Assembly: GCF_005938215.1 (NCBI RefSeq) | Contig: NZ_VCPD01000004.1 | Span: 1 to 64,000 of the forward strand | DNA length: 64,000 bases | Reading direction: 5' to 3' | From: Ruegeria sediminis | GTDB taxonomy: Bacteria > Pseudomonadota > Alphaproteobacteria > Rhodobacterales > Rhodobacteraceae | Part shown: piece by piece, positions 28,157 to 36,431 of the stretch | Numbering within the stretch: the first letter of the stretch is position 1 | How the letters are laid out: each line of letters starts with the position of its first letter | Made by a program: the position numbers and the translations under genes | Notes under the pieces: model-generated | What the model was told of the DNA's origin: nothing | Seen by the model: only the letters and a program-made list of their open reading frames with translations | Databases searched by the model: none

Positions 28157-29326
28157 TCAACTGGGCGAAATAAAGACGTCCTGTCTGGGGAATTTCTCGA
28201 CAACGTCCGGTTTTTGATCGAAATGCGCGGCGAGCAGGTAGTCGGGATTACCTGCCAGCCATTCCGACAGGTCGATGGCTTGATATTCGCCCGTGTTGAA
28301 CGCAATCAGAATCCGGGCCTTGGCGTCTCCGGTGTTTTCGATCGAATGGCCGTAACCCTGCGGAATGTAACCCACGTCGCCCTTGTTCAGGTTCTCAATG
28401 GCGAAACGACCATTCGCGCCGAACATCGTGATGCTGACGCTGCCCTCCATGACGTACTGCCATTCATCCGCATTCGGATGCCAATGCAGTTCCCGCAACG
28501 CGCCGGGCTCAAGCTCGAGAACGACGCCGGTGATGGTCGTGGCGATCGGAAATTCGTGTGCGCTGACAAGCCATTCACGACCTCCGGTGTAGCTCGATGT
28601 CGGCGCCTGATCCAAAAGCCTGTAGCGATGGGTGTTCGGCGGCGAATCCAGTTTGCCCCGATGTGGCAGCGCGGGCTTTTCGGGCGGCGGATCCCCGTGA
28701 ACGAAGTACACCTCGCTTTTCGGGAAGCTGTCAAAAGCCGCCGCCGGAAGGCCCAGGTTCTTGGATAGCAGTTCCTTGGGGGCGTGCCCCAGCCAATCGG
28801 TGACGCTGAAGGTGCCGAACTCGGAAAAATAGCCGTTGTCGAAGATCAGGATGAAATGGCAGGGCTGATCGCCCAGGCACTGGATCGAATGGCCATATCC
28901 ACGCGGGAAATACCACACGTCGCCAGGCTCGAAATCGTTCGTTTCGGATTGGCCGTCGGGATTTATGACCGTGGTCCTGCATCGGCCCTCCATGACGAAG
29001 GCCCATTCAGCCGCGGTGGCGTGCCAGTGCAATTCGCGCGCCACGCCTGGCTCCAGCCGCATCGACACGCCCGCGATGCCTGTCGAGATGGGCAATTGCT
29101 TGACGGTTGCCTCCTTGCCGAAACTGCCGCCGTCCACCCGGCCTGCGGATTTCTCCAGCTCGAACTTGAAAGTTGGAAGATCCTTCTGGGACAGGTCCGG
29201 GTCCGGCACGTTGTTCCAGAAGGGCCCGGACGGATATTCCGACGCCGAAACCTGAGTTGCCGCGGCGCCGCCGAGCCCTGCCGCCATCGCTGAACTGAAG
29301 AATTTCCGCCTCGAAGACACAACCAT
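28157..29326 (-). CDS. Tat-exported bicupin, oxalate decarboxylase family
   Basis: A 389-aa bicupin close to bacterial oxalate decarboxylases. The ATG at 29326 follows GGAGGG and opens a twin-arginine signal (SRRKFFSSAMAAGLGGAAA), so the enzyme should act in the periplasm. Each cupin keeps its Mn ligands: H100, H102, E107, H146 and H281, H283, E288, H327. Substrate Arg97 precedes the first motif. The lid loop that reads SENST in Bacillus OxdC is here SEFGT (168-172), retaining the Glu but changing neighbours, so decarboxylase versus oxidase activity is uncertain. It stands alone between usp and a GlsB gene. Confidence 0.82.
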   Translation of the reverse strand: MVVSSRRKFFSSAMAAGLGGAAATQVSASEYPSGPFWNNVPDPDLSQKDLPTFKFELEKSAGRVDGGSFGKEATVKQLPISTGIAGVSMRLEPGVARELHWHATAAEWAFVMEGRCRTTVINPDGQSETNDFEPGDVWYFPRGYGHSIQCLGDQPCHFILIFDNGYFSEFGTFSVTDWLGHAPKELLSKNLGLPAAAFDSFPKSEVYFVHGDPPPEKPALPHRGKLDSPPNTHRYRLLDQAPTSSYTGGREWLVSAHEFPIATTITGVVLELEPGALRELHWHPNADEWQYVMEGSVSITMFGANGRFAIENLNKGDVGYIPQGYGHSIENTGDAKARILIAFNTGEYQAIDLSEWLAGNPDYLLAAHFDQKPDVVEKFPRQDVFISPS

Positions 29327-29466
29327 GTCACCCTCCGATTCCGAGAAAATCAATCAGACCAAGGTAACACATTACCACTCTTGCGGATACAGCTGTTCCG
29401 GGAGCATGAACCGTTGCTGAAGTCGCGCGCGGCGAAAGCGCGCCGGATCGAAGGCGGGAATTGCGC

Positions 29467-29724
29467 CTAGTTCACCTTGCGGATCAGGCTGATCAGGAAC
29501 AGCAGGATCACGGCACCGATGGTGGCGTGGAGTATCGTGGCAAAGACCCCCCCACCCGCGGAAAACCCCAGCACCGGGAACATCAACCCGGCCAGAAAGG
29601 CGCCGACGATCCCGACTATGATGTTGCCGATCAGGCCGAAACCCCGCCCCACCATGATCTTGCCGGACAGCCATCCCGCGATGGCCCCGATGATCAGCAT
29701 GCTCAGAAGGCTGCCAAACTGCAT
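29467..29724 (-). CDS. GlsB/YeaQ/YmgE-family small membrane protein
   Basis: An 85-aa, three-helix Gly-rich membrane protein (the 'transglycosylase-associated' family). It shows the characteristic GAIAGWLSGKIMVGRGFGLI and the IIVGIVGAFLAGLMFP segment. These proteins are usually stress- or stationary-phase induced; no enzymatic role has been shown. The ATG at 29724 lacks a strong ribosome site. Its neighbours give no functional clue; 140 bp separate it from the bicupin start and contain nothing recognisable. Confidence 0.9.
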   Translation of the reverse strand: MQFGSLLSMLIIGAIAGWLSGKIMVGRGFGLIGNIIVGIVGAFLAGLMFPVLGFSAGGGVFATILHATIGAVILLFLISLIRKVN

Positions 29725-29781
29725 CCCTGTCGTCTCCTCTGTCTTGCGCTGAAACGACTAGAGCATGAGACCGGGCAGAGG

Positions 29782-31104
29782 TCACGCCCTTACATAATGC
29801 ATGTCCTGGAATTGTGCCCGCAGCGCCCGCGTGCTGGCCGCCACCTGTTCCGGGTCGTTGCCGGTCAGGCCCCGAACGATCAGAGCGGCCAGGTCCGCCG
29901 CATGCGCGGGGGTCACGCCCCGGCGCACCAGCTCGGGCGTGCCGATGCGAAGCCCGTTCATGTCGCCGTCGACCGGGGCGATCGGCAGGCCGATGCCGCA
30001 GGCCAGGAACCCGGCCCGGCGCAGCGTTTTCGAGGCGGCCTGCCCGCCGCCGAACGCCGCGGCCTCGACCGCGAACTGGTGCGACGCGGTCGCGCCGCCC
30101 GTTCCCTTGAAGACCGGCAGTCCCAGCGTTTCGATCTCGGCGGCCAGGGCCTGCGCCAGATCGACCATCGCCCGACCGTAGGCGGCGCCGAATTCGACCC
30201 AGTCCAGCAGCGAGATGGCCAGCGCCGCCGATTTGGCGGCGTCGAAATTCGCGGTCATGCCGGGAAAGGCGATGGCGTCCAACCGCTCGGCGATCCCGGC
30301 GTCATTGGTCACGATCAACCCGCCGGCAGGTCCGCCGAGGCTCTTGTAGGTGCTCATGGTCATCAGGTGCGCGCCCTCGTCCAGGGGATTGGCCCAGACC
30401 CCGCTCGCGATGATCCCGCATTGATGCGCGGCGTCGAAGAGAACCTTTGCGCCGACCTCGTCCGCGATGTCGCGGACCGCCTCCACCGGATGCGGGAACA
30501 GGTTCAGAGAGCCCCCGACGGTGATCAGCCTGGGCCGGTGTTCCCGCGCCATTTCGCGCAGCCCGTCCAGATCGAGGCTGTAGCCGTCCGCGTCCACCGG
30601 CGCGTTCAGCGTAGTGAGCCCGTAAAGTCCCGCGCACCCGTCCGCGTGATGGGTCACGTGTCCGCCGATGCTGGCGGGCGGCGCGATGATGGTGTCGCCG
30701 GGACGGGTCAGCGCCATGAATCCGTAGAGATTGGCCAGAGCGCCGGAACCCACGCGGATCTCGGCATAGCGCGCGTCGAACACGCGCGCCGCCAGTTCCG
30801 CCGCGATCACCTCGATCTCCTCGATGGCCTCCAGCCCCATCTCGTACTTGTCGCCGGGATAGCCCAGCGACGGGCGGCTTCCCAGCCCCGCCGAAAGCGC
30901 GGCCTCGGCTCGCGGGTTCATGACGTTGGTGGCCGGGTTCAGGTTGAAACACTCGCGATCGTAGATGTCCTGGTTGCGCGCGATCAGCGTGTCGATCCGC
31001 TCGGCGACCGAAGCGGCATCCGCCTGGGCGGCGCGGGCGGCGATTTCCTGAACGCGGTTCTCGCAATGAGGCGGAACCCAGGGACGGTGGGCGAGTTGCG
31101 GCAT
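29782..31104 (-). CDS. SHMT-like PLP-dependent enzyme
   Basis: A 440-aa fold-type I PLP enzyme related to serine hydroxymethyltransferase. It has the SHMT-type N-terminal ECFNLNPATNVMNPRAEAAL and GYPGDKYEMGLEAIEEIE, the PLP-stacking and phosphate regions (DAAHQCGIIASGVWANP) and the Schiff-base lysine K254 in MSTYKSLGGPAGG. Canonical GlyA has TTTHKTLRGPRGG, so the active-site loop differs (Tyr for His, no Arg pair). Likely an aldolase or hydroxymethyltransferase with another substrate. The AAGGAGG site precedes the ATG at 31104. The divergent LysR gene is the obvious regulator. Confidence 0.75.
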   Translation of the reverse strand: MPQLAHRPWVPPHCENRVQEIAARAAQADAASVAERIDTLIARNQDIYDRECFNLNPATNVMNPRAEAALSAGLGSRPSLGYPGDKYEMGLEAIEEIEVIAAELAARVFDARYAEIRVGSGALANLYGFMALTRPGDTIIAPPASIGGHVTHHADGCAGLYGLTTLNAPVDADGYSLDLDGLREMAREHRPRLITVGGSLNLFPHPVEAVRDIADEVGAKVLFDAAHQCGIIASGVWANPLDEGAHLMTMSTYKSLGGPAGGLIVTNDAGIAERLDAIAFPGMTANFDAAKSAALAISLLDWVEFGAAYGRAMVDLAQALAAEIETLGLPVFKGTGGATASHQFAVEAAAFGGGQAASKTLRRAGFLACGIGLPIAPVDGDMNGLRIGTPELVRRGVTPAHAADLAALIVRGLTGNDPEQVAASTRALRAQFQDMHYVRA

Positions 31105-31165
31105 TGAAACCTCCTTGTTCTGGCGGGCAGGATGCGCTCAGGTTCTGTTGCGCGCAAACCAGATT

Positions 31166-31195
31166 TCTGAAAAATTAGGGTCAGAAAAACTAAGG
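31166..31195. repeat. Tandem 15-bp repeat upstream of the LysR gene
   Basis: TCTGAAAAATTAGGG (31166-31180) is directly followed by TCAGAAAAACTAAGG (31181-31195), 12 of 15 identical, in an otherwise GC-rich region. It occupies most of the 99-bp divergent gap between the SHMT-like and LysR genes and ends 8 bp before the LysR ATG, so it is a plausible operator. Confidence 0.6.
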
Positions 31196-31203
31196 CTCCA
31201 CTG

Positions 31204-32076
31204 ATGCCCGTCGCGCCGCCCCGCCCCAAGCCCTTTCCTCTGAACGCGCTGCGCGCCTTCGAAGCGGCTGCGCGTCTGGGCGGTTTCGCCGCTGCGGCCG
31301 ACGAGTTGGGCGTCAGTCCCGGAGCGGTGTCAGCCCATGTGAAGGCCCTGGAAGACGAGCTGGGCGCGCCGCTCTTCGACCGGAACGCCCGCGGCGTGGC
31401 GCCGACGGCCCTGGCCCGCCGGGTTCTGCCGGATCTGACCCTTGCCTTCGACGCGATGGGCAAGGCGGCACAGACCCTGCGCGCCGAGGCGGCCCCGCAT
31501 GTCGTGCACATCGTGGCGCTGCCGTCGGTGGCGCAGCTGTGGCTGTCGCCGCGATTGCCCGAACTGCGCGCCGCCGCGCCCGAGATCGAGATCTCGCTGA
31601 CCGCGATGGAAGCGCCGCCGAACCAGAAACGCGCGCCCTACGACCTCTACCTGTTCTTCGGAGCCGAGCGGGGGGAAACGCTGGCCCGGGACGTGATCTT
31701 TCCGGTTTGCGCCCCGGCGATGGCCAAGCGCCTGAAATCGCCGGCAGACCTGCTGCACGTTCCCTGCCTGTCCGATACCGCCTGGTCCGGCGACTGGAGG
31801 CTGTGGGCCGAGGCGGCGATGCCGGGCGCCGATTTCGCGCCGCGCGGCCCGGAGTTTTCGCTCTATGCGCTGGCGGTGGAGGAAACGGTGAACGGCGCAG
31901 GCGTGCTGATGGGGCACGAAGCCCTTGTCGCGCGGCACCTGCGCCGGGGGCAGCTGGTCGCGCCGTTCGAAACCCGGGTGGAGCTGCCGAACGCGCTCAG
32001 GCTGTGGAGCCCGAAGCCCCTGCAGCCGAACTCAGCAGTCGGGAAGGTGGCGAAATGGCTGCGTGAGATGGCCTAG
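31204..32076 (+). CDS. LysR-family regulator (GcvA-like)
   Basis: A 290-aa LysR-type regulator. The winged helix-turn-helix lies at about residues 12-60 (PLNALRAFEAAARLGGFAAA and GVSPGAVSAHVKALEDELG), closest to the GcvA subgroup; the C-terminal co-inducer domain follows. The ATG is at 31204. It diverges from the SHMT-like gene, and GcvA-type regulators often control glycine/serine or beta-lactam-type functions, so control of that neighbour is likely. Its 3' end overlaps the convergent fnrL stop by 4 bp. Confidence 0.88.
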   Translation: MPVAPPRPKPFPLNALRAFEAAARLGGFAAAADELGVSPGAVSAHVKALEDELGAPLFDRNARGVAPTALARRVLPDLTLAFDAMGKAAQTLRAEAAPHVVHIVALPSVAQLWLSPRLPELRAAAPEIEISLTAMEAPPNQKRAPYDLYLFFGAERGETLARDVIFPVCAPAMAKRLKSPADLLHVPCLSDTAWSGDWRLWAEAAMPGADFAPRGPEFSLYALAVEETVNGAGVLMGHEALVARHLRRGQLVAPFETRVELPNALRLWSPKPLQPNSAVGKVAKWLREMA

Positions 32077-32816
32077 ACCAGGAAACCGCCGTCGGTGTCA
32101 TCGCCCGCCTCTTCCATCAGGCGACCCATGTCGGGGATGGTCACGTGACGCTTGCCTTCCAGCAGGATCACGCCGTCCTTCTTCAGCGCGGACATCTGCC
32201 GGCTTACGGTTTCCAGCGTCAGGCCCAAGTAATCCGCCATCGCCTCGCGCGTCAGCGGCAAGTCGAACACGATCGGCTCGGCCCGGCGGTCCTTGCTGAT
32301 CGAGGCATCGCGGCGGGCGATGATCGACAGCAGGCTGGCGATCTTTTCGCGCGCGGTCTTGCGGCCGAGCACCAGCATCCATTCGCGGGCCGCGTCCAGC
32401 TCGTCCAGCGTCATCTGCAGCAGGCGATGGGCGATGTGCGGCGTGCGGGCCATCAGCTCTTCGAACGGTTTCTTGCGGAAACAGCACATCACCACGTCGG
32501 TCGTGGCCAGCACGTCATAGGCCGCCGATTCGCGGCCGGGGCGCCCGACGAAATCGCTGGGCAGCAACAGGCCCACCATCTGCGTGCGCCCGTCCTCCAT
32601 CGTCTGGGTCAGCGAGGCGATTCCCGAAACGACCGAGCCCACGAAATTCATCTGGTCCCCCGACCAGATGATCGTCTGACCCGCCTCGAAAGTGCGGTAA
32701 TACTTGATCTCTTCCAGCTCTGCGAGTTCATCCCCATCGCAATGCGCGCAGACCGCCCGATGGCGTATCGGGCAGTCGCTGCAATTGGAATGTTCCAGTG
32801 GTATTTGAAGAGTCAT
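32073..32816 (-). CDS. fnrL: Oxygen-sensing CRP/FNR-family activator FnrL
   Basis: A 247-aa FNR-type regulator. The ATG at 32816 (MTLQIPLEHSNCSDCPIRHR) keeps the cysteine-rich N-terminus. C12, C15, C23 and a later Cys (C111 or C112) are candidates for the oxygen-labile 4Fe-4S cluster, with C26 also nearby. The effector beta-roll and dimer helix are followed by the recognition helix in LTLETVSRQMSAL, whose E--SR residues read TTGA half-sites. It controls cco and hemN in relatives. A box at 32829 lies 20 bp upstream of its own start, suggesting autoregulation. Confidence 0.95.
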   Translation of the reverse strand: MTLQIPLEHSNCSDCPIRHRAVCAHCDGDELAELEEIKYYRTFEAGQTIIWSGDQMNFVGSVVSGIASLTQTMEDGRTQMVGLLLPSDFVGRPGRESAAYDVLATTDVVMCCFRKKPFEELMARTPHIAHRLLQMTLDELDAAREWMLVLGRKTAREKIASLLSIIARRDASISKDRRAEPIVFDLPLTREAMADYLGLTLETVSRQMSALKKDGVILLEGKRHVTIPDMGRLMEEAGDDTDGGFLV

Positions 32817-32828
32817 CCGTTCACCCAC

Positions 32829-32842
32829 TTGATCTCGGTCAA
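32829..32842. promoter_or_regulatory. FNR/FnrL box between fnrL and hemN
   Basis: TTGATCTCGGTCAA, one mismatch from a perfect palindrome. A -10-like TATAGC (32863-32868) begins 27.5 bp from the box centre, the same geometry as at ccoN. This places the hemN start within a few bases of its ATG. For fnrL the box overlaps the expected promoter and could repress. Confidence 0.85.
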
Positions 32843-32877
32843 GGTATCTGAGCAAGCCATCATATAGCGGGTTCTTT

Positions 32878-34233
32878 ATGATAGCGAAATCTCAATTGGC
32901 TCGGCTCGGACTTTTTGACGCGAAAGTACCGCGCTACACAAGCTACCCGACCGCACCCCACTTCAACAACGACGTGGGACCCGATGTATTTGGCGACTGG
33001 ATCTCGGGCATCAAGCCCGGCAGCGCCATTTCCCTTTATATCCACGTGCCGTTCTGCCGAAGGCTGTGCTGGTTCTGCGCCTGCCGGACGCAGGGCACCC
33101 AGACCGACAACCCGGTGATCGCCTATGTCGATACGCTGAAGGCCGAGCTGGACCTGCTGGCGGCGCGGCTGCCCGATGGCGTCATTCTGTCGCGGCTGCA
33201 CTGGGGCGGCGGCACGCCGACGCTGCTGAATCCGGATCTGATGCGCGATCTCGCGGGGCGGATCCTGGACATCGTCCCGCTTGGCCCCGACGCCGAGTTC
33301 TCGGTCGAGATCGATCCGAACGAGATCGACGAGGGTCGTCTGGACGCGCTGGCCGAGGCCGGTATGAACCGGGCGTCGATCGGGGTCCAGGATTTCGACG
33401 ACGAGATTCAGAAGACCATCGGCCGCATCCAGAGCTACGACACCACCCGCGAAGCGGTGGACATGATCCGCGCCCGCGGCATCGCCAGCCTGAACGCCGA
33501 CATCCTTTACGGGCTGCCGCACCAGACCAAGGCGCGGATGACCGAGAGCGTGCAGAAACTGCTGTCGCTCAGCCCCGATCGCGTGGCGCTTTACGGCTAC
33601 GCGCATGTTCCGTGGATGGCCAAGCGGCAGCAGCTGATTCCGTCCGACGCCCTGCCCACGCCGGAACAGCGGCTGGACCTTTTCGATACGGCGCGGCGGC
33701 TGTTCATGTGGGACAACTACGCCGAGATCGGCATCGACCACTTCGCGACGCAGGACGACGGCCTGACCCGCGCGCTCAAGGCCGGCCAGCTGAAGCGGAA
33801 TTTCCAGGGCTATACCGACGACCAGGCCGACGTTCTGATCGGCGTCGGAGCAAGCTCGATCTCGCGTTTCCCGCAGGGCTACGCGCAGAACGCCCCGGCG
33901 ACGGGCGCCCACACGGCGGCCATCCGCGACGGGCGCTTCTCGACCTCGCGAGGACACCGGTTCAAGGGACAGGACATCCTGCGGGCACGGCTGATCGAAG
34001 CCCTGATGTGCGACTTCCGCATTAATTCCGCGGAAATCCTGCGCGACCATGACGTTTCCCGCGCCGAACTGACCGGGATGTTCGAGGACGCGAACCGGGC
34101 TTTCGCGGGCCTGCTGCGCATCACCGACGAGGGGCTGTTCATCCCGCCCGAGGCGCGTCCGCTGACCCGGATGATCGCCCGAAGCTTCGACGCCTATGAC
34201 CTGAGCAAGGCTGGACACAGCTCGGCCATCTAG
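32878..34233 (+). CDS. hemN: Oxygen-independent coproporphyrinogen III dehydrogenase
   Basis: Radical-SAM enzyme (451 aa) of anaerobic haem synthesis, converting coproporphyrinogen III to protoporphyrinogen IX. The cluster cysteines C60, C64 and C67 lie in PFCRRLCWFCACRTQ, and YTSYPTAPHF near residue 20 marks the HemN rather than HemW lineage. GGGTPTLL and the QTKARMTESVQKLLSLSPDR region are intact. The ATG at 32878 has only a weak GCGGG upstream. The FNR box predicts induction when oxygen is scarce, alongside cbb3 oxidase. A strong terminator follows. Confidence 0.95.
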   Translation: MIAKSQLARLGLFDAKVPRYTSYPTAPHFNNDVGPDVFGDWISGIKPGSAISLYIHVPFCRRLCWFCACRTQGTQTDNPVIAYVDTLKAELDLLAARLPDGVILSRLHWGGGTPTLLNPDLMRDLAGRILDIVPLGPDAEFSVEIDPNEIDEGRLDALAEAGMNRASIGVQDFDDEIQKTIGRIQSYDTTREAVDMIRARGIASLNADILYGLPHQTKARMTESVQKLLSLSPDRVALYGYAHVPWMAKRQQLIPSDALPTPEQRLDLFDTARRLFMWDNYAEIGIDHFATQDDGLTRALKAGQLKRNFQGYTDDQADVLIGVGASSISRFPQGYAQNAPATGAHTAAIRDGRFSTSRGHRFKGQDILRARLIEALMCDFRINSAEILRDHDVSRAELTGMFEDANRAFAGLLRITDEGLFIPPEARPLTRMIARSFDAYDLSKAGHSSAI

Positions 34234-34254
34234 AGCGGGCGCGGCAAGAAAAAG

Positions 34255-34290
34255 AAGGGCGGATCAGAAAAGAAGATCCGCCCTTTCTTA
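34255..34290 (+). terminator. Terminator after hemN
   Basis: AAGGGCGGATC (34255-34265) pairs perfectly with GATCCGCCCTT (34275-34285) across a 9-nt A-rich loop and is followed by TCTTA. The opposite strand also has a T-rich run, so it could work in both directions. Confidence 0.88.
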
Positions 34291-34460
34291 CGCGGGGGCT
34301 TGACGCCCGCCACCGGGATTTCCCACACTCGAAGGGCCGGGGCGACGCCGCGCCCGGCGCTTGAGGCAGGGCAAACAGCAGGCAGTGATCGTCGGCGCCT
34401 CCGCGTCCGGCATACCCTTTTCGTGCAGCGGAACTGCAACCAGAGAGAGGGACTGCACTC

Positions 34461-36389
34461 ATGCGCGTCTTCACCGTCCTCGGCCCGACTCAATCGGGCA
34501 AGTCTACACTGGTCGAGGCCATCAGCCGCCTCGACGACCGCCCAACCAAATTCGACGTATCCGGAACCGTGCATCTGCACGGTTTTTCTTACTTGGGCGA
34601 GCCGTGGTGCGCGGTCGACGTGGACGGGGGCGGCGATGCGCTGGCCTATGCCGGACCCGCAATGGCCATTTCGGACGCTGCGGTGGTCGTGGTCCCACCC
34701 GATCCTGACGCGGCGGTGCTGTGCGCGCCCTACCTGCGGCTGGTCGAAGAGGCGGGCATTCCCTGTTTCCTCTTCATCAACCGGATGGACAACCCGAACG
34801 GCCGGATCCGCGACATCGTCGCGGCCCTGCAGACCTATTGCACCCATCACATAGCCCTGCGGCAGGTGCCGATCCGCGACGGCGACCAGGTGATCGGCGC
34901 GGTGGACCTGATCTCGGAGCGCGCGTGGAAATACCAGGAGGGGCAGCCCTCGGCCCTGATCGAGTTGCCGCAATCGGTGCAGGACCGTGAAAAGGAGGCG
35001 CGGGCCGAACTGCTCGAAACCCTCTCGGACTTCGACGATCACCTTCTGGAACAGCTGATCGAAGACAAGCAGCCGCCCAGCGACGAGATCTACCACCTGG
35101 CCGCGCAGGTGCTGCAGAACCACCAGCTCATCCCCGCCTGCCTCGGCGCGGCCAGCCACGGCAACGGGCTGACGCGGCTGATGAAGGCGCTGCGTCATGA
35201 AGCCCCCGAATTCGACATCGCCGCGGGCCGGGACGAGGCCGAGGAGGACGCCCGCGCCATCGCCGGCTTCGCGGACGTGAAGAAACATATCGGCAAGATC
35301 GTCGTTCTGCGCGGCCTGGGACAGGGGGTGAAGGCCCACGACACCCTGGGCGGCGAGACGGTCGGCAACCTGACCGGGCTTGACGCCAAGACGCAGATTC
35401 AGGCCCTGGAGGCCGGGCAGATCGGGCTGGCGGTGAAGTCGGATCACCTCAACCCCGGCAACCTCTACGACAGCGACAAGGCGACGCCCTTGCCGGAATG
35501 GGCCAGCTCCCGGCCGCCGGCGCATCGGCAGCTCGTGGCCCCGGCGCACGAGCGCGACGACGTGCGCCTGTCCAACGCCCTGGCCCGGCTGGCCGAGATC
35601 GATCCCGGGCTGCACCTCAGCCAGGACGAAAGCAGCGGTCACGCCATCCTCGGATGCCAGGGGCCGCAGCACATGCGGCGGATCAAGTCCAAGCTGGACG
35701 AGGATTTCGGCATCGAGATCGTGACGGAACCGGTTGAAACCGCCTATCGCGAGACGATCCAGAAACCCGTCGAACACCACCACCGCCACCGCAAGCAGTC
35801 GGGCGGCGCCGGGCAGTTCGCCGACGTGCAGATTTCGGTCGAACCGATGCCGCGGGGCGCCGGTTTCCAGTTCGACGAGGTGGTCAAGGGCGGCGCGGTG
35901 CCCAAGAACTACATCCCCTCGGTCGAACAGGGGGCCAAGGACGCCCTGGTGCAGGGGCCCGAAGGTTTCCCCGTGGTCGACGTCAAGGTCACGCTGAAGG
36001 ACGGCAAGCACCACAGCGTCGACAGTTCCGACTATGCCTTCCGCACCGCGGGCAAGAACGCCGTGCGCGAAGCCCTGCCGCAGGCGAAGCCGGTGGTGCT
36101 GCAGCCGATCCTGCACGCCGAGATCCATCTGCCGTCAATCTACGTGGGCGACCTGGTGCCGACCATCAGCTCGCTGCAGGGCCAGGTGCTGGGGTTCGAG
36201 GGCAACCCCAATGCCTCGGGTTGGGAGATCTTCAATGCGATGCTGCCGGCGGTGGCCGAGGACGAGTTGCACCGCACCCTCGCCAGCGCCAGCCGCGGGA
36301 CCGGCTGGGTCAAGCTGACCTTCGACCATTACGAAGAGCTTCGGGGGCAGTCGCCCAGGGTATTGCGGGAACAGGCGGCGAACGCCTGA
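34461..36389 (+). CDS. EF-G-like protein with a degenerate GTPase domain
   Basis: A 642-aa EF-G paralogue, some 60 residues shorter than FusA at 210-2327. The P-loop is kept (GPTQSGKST, 8-16), but switch I with RGITI is absent, the DTPGH box is replaced by DVDGG (53-57) so the catalytic His is lost, and NKMD has become NRMD (107-110). Domains III-V are well preserved (KQSGGAGQFADVQISVEPMP, VPKNYIPSVEQGAKDAL, SLQGQVLGFEG). It may bind ribosomes without normal GTP hydrolysis. The ATG at 34461 has AGAGAGGGA upstream. Neighbours hemN and yejF give no role. Confidence 0.85.
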   Translation: MRVFTVLGPTQSGKSTLVEAISRLDDRPTKFDVSGTVHLHGFSYLGEPWCAVDVDGGGDALAYAGPAMAISDAAVVVVPPDPDAAVLCAPYLRLVEEAGIPCFLFINRMDNPNGRIRDIVAALQTYCTHHIALRQVPIRDGDQVIGAVDLISERAWKYQEGQPSALIELPQSVQDREKEARAELLETLSDFDDHLLEQLIEDKQPPSDEIYHLAAQVLQNHQLIPACLGAASHGNGLTRLMKALRHEAPEFDIAAGRDEAEEDARAIAGFADVKKHIGKIVVLRGLGQGVKAHDTLGGETVGNLTGLDAKTQIQALEAGQIGLAVKSDHLNPGNLYDSDKATPLPEWASSRPPAHRQLVAPAHERDDVRLSNALARLAEIDPGLHLSQDESSGHAILGCQGPQHMRRIKSKLDEDFGIEIVTEPVETAYRETIQKPVEHHHRHRKQSGGAGQFADVQISVEPMPRGAGFQFDEVVKGGAVPKNYIPSVEQGAKDALVQGPEGFPVVDVKVTLKDGKHHSVDSSDYAFRTAGKNAVREALPQAKPVVLQPILHAEIHLPSIYVGDLVPTISSLQGQVLGFEGNPNASGWEIFNAMLPAVAEDELHRTLASASRGTGWVKLTFDHYEELRGQSPRVLREQAANA

Positions 36390-36401
36390 GGGTGTCGCGG
36401 G

Positions 36402-36427
36402 GTCAAGGCGTCCGACGACGCCTTGAC
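36402..36427. terminator. Hairpin between converging EF-G-like gene and yejF
   Basis: A perfect 11-bp stem GTCAAGGCGTC/GACGCCTTGAC (36402-36412 with 36417-36427) with a CGAC tetraloop, 12 bp past one stop and 4 bp before the other gene's stop. No U-run; probably a bidirectional transcript end. Confidence 0.55.
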
Positions 36428-36431
36428 GACC

